Origin: Macrotrachela quadricornifera
Lineage: Eukaryota; Rotifera; Eurotatoria; Philodinida; Philodinidae
Assembly (NCBI GenBank): GCA_022393335.1
Contig: JAJEKB010020357.1
Span: forward strand, 304,908-368,907
Direction of reading: 5' to 3'
Length of the DNA stretch: 64,000 nt
Shown here one piece after another: positions 59,695 to 64,000 of this stretch. The position numbers and the translations under genes were made by a program. The number at the start of each line of letters is the position of its first letter. Position 1 is the stretch's first letter. The notes below the pieces were generated by a model. It was not told where the DNA came from. It saw only the letters and a program-made list of their open reading frames with translations, and did not search any database.

Positions 59695-60676
59695 ATGAGT
59701 GTCCCAGGAATAATGGACCTCTCAGTATTTTGAATATTTCTTCGCTATTATCTTTTTTGATTAAAATACTTTTTTTATCAAAAGATAGCGCTTGAAATTC
59801 TCTACAAAATCATATATGACTCGAGCCAATACCTGTTTTACATAGATTTGAAAAAAGACAAAAACTAAAGACATACAAAAAGCTGTAAAATGTAACAGAT
59901 TGAGCACAATAAATCGCCCTTCTTTGCATACCATTTGTTATCACTTTGTCGTAATAAAGAAGCAAAATATACCACAAGATGCAGTATGAAAAGCTCTACA
60001 AATTACATAAGAACGCTTATTTTATAGCTGCACTTTCTATTTTCAAAATAGACAAAATTTTGAGAGATCAAATTTCGACCATACGAAAATAATATTTTTT
60101 GATTCAAGATGATTTCATTTTTTCGTATGTCATCTTGTTATTATCATATATGTTTTATTTAAAAAAAAGTAAAATATATCACAAGATGCAGCGAGAAACG
60201 CTCTACAATTTACAAAGAACAATTATGAAAAGATGTCATTAAGAGAAAAATAAATTCATCTTATAACCAAAAGCAGACATATTTTTGCACGGTCGAAATT
60301 TGATCGTTCAAAAATTTGTCCCTTTTGAAACCAGAAAGTGCAACTATAAGATGAGCGATTTTATGTAATTTGTAGAGCTTTTCATGCTGCATCTTGTGGT
60401 ATATTTTGTTTCTTTATTGCGACAAAGTGATAACAAATGGGATGCAAAGAGGAGTGATTCATTGTGCTTAATCCATTACATTTTACAGCTTTTTGCGTGT
60501 CTTTAGTTTTCATCTTTTTTCAAATCTATCTAAAACAGGTTTTGGATCGAGTCATATATGATTTTGTAGAGAATTTCAAACGCTATCTTTCGATAAAAAA
60601 AATTATTTTAATCAAAAAGATAATAGCGAAAAAATATTCAAAGTACTGAGAGGTCCATTATTCCTGGGACACCCGT
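59695..60676. mobile_element. Palindromic TA-insertion element, about 982-bp family, copy 3
   Basis: Left end ATGAGTGTCCCAGG and right end, reversed, ACGGGTGTCCCAGG. TA on both sides (59693-59694 and 60677-60678). Length 982 bp. Arms pair around a centre near 60185. The motif AGATGCAG, GAAAAGCTCTACAA and its reverse complement are present. No coding frame. Confidence 0.8.
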
Positions 60677-60679
60677 TAT

Positions 60680-61440
60680 TTTATAATACAATAAATGATA
60701 TTCTTGATCATTGATATCGAAGATCAATATATATATGGAATAAATTTATAAATTATTATCTTATTCTTTCATATAATATGATTTGCATGAACTTTCCGAA
60801 CATGCTCATAGTTAATACCAATTCGAGTTTCAAATCATTTCTTTTTGTGACTCAAATAGATTTTCGAAGAAAATAGTCAATACAAGTATTAAGTAAAGGT
60901 TTACCGTCTAGTCTTTCATTCTATAGAGACGTATAATAGAAAGTGTCTGTTGTATTTTGCAATTGTTCTATCTCGAGTCAAGATTCGTTGCAAATGTGTA
61001 TCTGTAAAACTAGAGTAGAATAGACCCTAGAGAATATGAATATGTCAGTTACACATTTCAGATCCAAATGAACTGTGATGGCAAAATTTTTTATATACAA
61101 AAATTGAAATAATATATAGTTACATTATAATGGAAGATTATTCGATTTATCTTTGATTCATTAATATTTACACTATCTGTTAACCGTTTAATTATTATTT
61201 ATAATAATAATAATTCCTAAAGAAAAATAATTAGTTTATTTTATATATTAAATTGGATATAATATGCTTTTTTATAAGGATAAATAAATATGTTTATTAA
61301 GTTAATATAAAAATAGAAATAAATAATAAATATTTTTCTCATATTTATATTTATATCAATGTCAACAAATGAATCACTTTCGAGAGTAAAATCATATTGT
61401 TCAATATACTAATGTTTAAATAATTAATATAATACCATTA
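60680..61440. other. No gene seen
   Basis: Very AT-rich DNA without recognisable repeats or coding frames. Confidence 0.35.
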
Positions 61441-61574
61441 ATCAATCTGTATTGATTTACATTGAAATATTTTATATAAAAACAAGTAACGCTCGTCCAA
61501 AGACTCGCTCAGCTCTTTCTCGTAGAAATCGTGTTTCTAAACTACCATCATGCTATTCATTTATAAAATTAAAA

Positions 61575-62297
61575 AAACCGAAGTCAGATTCAAGTTCCTC
61601 GATCCTGATTATCCTACGGTCAACCATTATAAAAAAAAAATTTTTTTGCAAAAAAAGTGATCCTTTGTGTTAAAAAATGAATCCGAAAAAAATTTCGAAA
61701 TACTAACATCAGATTCGAGTTCCTCGACCCCGATTTCCCTTTGGTTAAGTTTTATAGAGAATATTAATAAAATGTTTTTTTGACCTTGTGCGGACATACA
61801 AGCAATCAATCAATTAATCCGACAATTTATGTTTGTAAGACTCTTCTCTACGAGAAAGAGAATAATCAGCAATGGTGTTCATCACCCACCACGATGAAAT
61901 CATCATTTCGTGAAAAAACACCTATTTTCGATGAAAAATACCAAACCTCACCAATTCCTAACATCAATTGATCAATGTTGATACCATAACAATCAGCAAT
62001 GGTGTTCATCACCCATCACGATGAAATCATTATTTCGTGAAAAAACACCTATTTTCGATGAAAAACACCAAGCCTCACCAATTCCTAACATCAATTGATC
62101 AATGCTGATACCACATGATCACCAAACAGACTTCAGATTCGAACTCCCTGCATCGAAATACCTCTAGAAATGCCTTTTTCGAAAAATTGATTTTCGATGT
62201 TTTTTTGACCCTGCAGACACACAATCAAGCAATCAAGCAATCAAGCAAGCAAGCAAACAGTTTATTTCTGCTGGACTCTTCTCTACGAGAAAGAGAA
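61575..62297 (+). repeat. Nested tandem duplications upstream of transposase copy 2
   Basis: A 127-bp unit starting AATCAGCAATGGTGTTCATC at 61864 is repeated at 61991 with about ten changes. On a larger scale, a block with TTTTTGACC, an AAGCAATCAA run and CTCTTCTCTACGAGAAAGAG occurs at about 61774-61862 and 62200-62296. Phrases CAGATTCGAGTTCC or variants recur at 61585, 61705 and 62130. Non-coding satellite-like DNA. Confidence 0.7.
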
Positions 62298-64000
62298 TAT
62301 TTAAATCAAGACTTTTTTAACATTATCTCTTTTCTAGATACGATAGTAACATTGAATTAATTATCAAAAAAATTATGATTAGGTTATCGTCGAATATTAA
62401 TGAATACCGAAGCAAAATTTACAATAATGACGATTGTGAAAACATTAAAGAAATTCCATTTGGAACCCTCTACCAATATTTATTGAAGAAAAATAATTAT
62501 CAACATTTAATTAGTTTGCTGTTGCACGCTGATGGTATTAGTATTACAAGTTTAACGAAATTAAAAATGTGGATGCTAAGTGGATCCATTATAGAATTAC
62601 CAGCAAAATTACGTGTCTGGCGATGTAATATGGTTATTATATCTATCTGGGTAGCTTATGTTGAACCAACTGCAAAATTGTGGTTGAATTACTCTGTGAA
62701 TCAACTGCAAATGATCAAAAATCAAGGTACTGAGTATTTCTATTGACGATATTTGGAAGAAAAATAGTTTGATGGTATTATAAACAATTTTAACCGATTC
62801 AAAAATGAATCATTATTTCAGTATCTGAAACAGTTCATATACTTACAATATCAGCACAGAAAATTCTTTTTTAATATAATGTATTTTATTCTTCTTTATT
62901 TCCAGGTATTGATGCTTTGAATATTTGACACAAATTGATCATATTTAGAATAACAGGAGATTGTCCAGCATTAAGTTTAATAACAAATTTTATTAATCAT
63001 AACGGGTATTATAGTTGTTGGTTTTGTTTTATTAAAGGTGAACATATAAATAAAAAACGTCACTATTGTTATGATTCAATTCAATTACGTACAACAAGTG
63101 ATTATTTAAAACTATCGAATAAAGCTGAACGTACACAATTAAAAATATATGGTCATTTAGGAAAAAGTGTACTTAGTAGCATCTTGGATGTTGAATTACC
63201 CCAAGCAATCGTGTTACATTATTTACATGTATCTTTATTAGGTCATGTAAAATTAATCATTTTGTCCATTTATCAACAGCTGAAACCGATACAACGTGAA
63301 GAATTAAATTATGAACTGAAAAAGCAAGTCTTTCCGCGTAAGTTATTTCTACACGATCTGATTTTCTTTAGTTTTATCTACTTTACTTTTTAAAATCCAA
63401 TTTTAATTTTTATATTTAGATTTTTTTCAAAGAGAAATGCGATCCATTGAAATCTTTGGTTTTGGAAAAGGTACCGAAGTGCGAAATATTTTATTCTATG
63501 GATTATTACCTCATTTGAATGTATTTATGAATATTGAACAATATTCTCATTTGGCGTTATACATATATTTTTTAACCATTAAAAATAGAAAACAATCTTA
63601 TTTTAATCTTATCCAGCGAAACAAACTTAATCACAATATCATATATTATGATTTTGAAAAAATGTACTTATTTAGATCAAAATTATCCATGTGGAAATTT
63701 TACATCTTGAAAATCTGATGATGTTTCAAGGGGAGTAACCAGATGCTAATAATTATGAATATATTGATTGGACCTTGAACTAACTCTATGAAATTTATGA
63801 ATGTTTGATTTAGATTAAAAGTAACAATCATAAACATATATTTATCATGATTTATATTTTTGTTTTCTAGAAAATATGAAATTGTGAACATGTCGGTCGC
63901 TTCATATCACATCAATCAATAGCTTTGACTTTGACAATGATAATGAAATGACTTCGACTTTAGTATATTAGTTCATTAATTTATCAAATGATGAATATGA
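62298..64000 (+). pseudogene. Tnp2/CACTA-like transposase gene relic, copy 2 (5' truncated, runs off window)
   Basis: Nearly identical to 9143-10850. Homology begins inside intron 1 (TATTTAAATCAAGAC), so exon 1 is missing. Exon 2 is 62338-62726 and exon 3 starts near 62906. Exon 3 carries the same TGA after ALNI as copy 1 (near 62926). Here the exon 3 donor (63338) is intact, and splicing to 63420 keeps the frame into MRSIEIFGFGKGTEV. The copy continues past base 64000. Its better-preserved junction shows how copy 1 was further damaged. Family assignment as for copy 1. Confidence 0.65.

Noticed and set aside
1..64000. CRISPR arrays, bacterial operons or phage genes
   Set aside because: The tandem repeats lack unique equal-length spacers, genes have GT-AG introns and the content is eukaryotic throughout.

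Overview
The window looks like AT-rich, repeat-laden genomic DNA from a small invertebrate, most probably a bdelloid rotifer (inference). Reasons: genes are split by very short GT-AG introns (about 50-90 bp); the host-type genes are a Sec22 R-SNARE, an AIG1/GIMAP-like G-domain gene, an NAD:arginine ADP-ribosyltransferase (ART) and a six-blade NHL propeller protein, a set typical of bdelloid assemblies; and transposons of many superfamilies are present, most in few copies, several keeping target-site duplications (TSDs). No bacterial operon, rRNA or CRISPR was seen.

Layout. 1-898 (minus): 5' four and a half exons of Sec22, running off the left edge, with a duplicated stretch in the SNARE helix. 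1.5-5.8 kb: decayed coding relics, including a broken tandem G-domain gene. 6.06-7.04 kb: first of three equal-length (about 982 bp) palindromic elements with TA TSDs (others at 37.7 and 59.7 kb). 8.4-10.6 kb: a decayed multi-exon transposase gene (Tnp2/CACTA-like), whose sister copy fills 62.3 kb to the right edge. 12-15.3 kb: an old kb-scale direct duplication, one copy hit by a 156-bp hAT-type MITE. 15.97-18.34 kb: a complete Mutator-like element (MULE) with FLYWCH-MULE transposase, tandem-array inverted termini and a 9-bp TSD. 18.6-26.5 kb: a second FLYWCH-MULE gene, frameshifted and split by a 6.4-kb CACTG-ended insertion that itself carries satellites and three palindromic elements.

26.8-34 kb is mostly featureless AT-rich DNA with a 37-bp minisatellite, a young 630-bp palindrome and a rearranged Tc1/mariner relic. 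34.1-36.8 kb: an ART gene interrupted in its coding sequence by a 1,984-bp non-coding LTR element with a perfect 5-bp TSD. 37.7-48.3 kb: stacked foldback elements, one with 70-bp tandem repeats as termini. 49.0-49.9 kb: the last exon of the NHL gene. 50.67-56.46 kb (minus): a full-length two-ORF LINE with poly(A) and a 15-bp TSD. 56.63-59.48 kb: a 5'-truncated relative with an 18-bp TSD, itself split by another inverted-repeat element.

The likely functional host genes are Sec22 and NHL. The ART gene would be whole but for the LTR insertion. The rest is a nested record of transposition, much of it datable by empty sites, TSDs and shared stop codons. All assignments come from reading motifs by eye; no searches were run.
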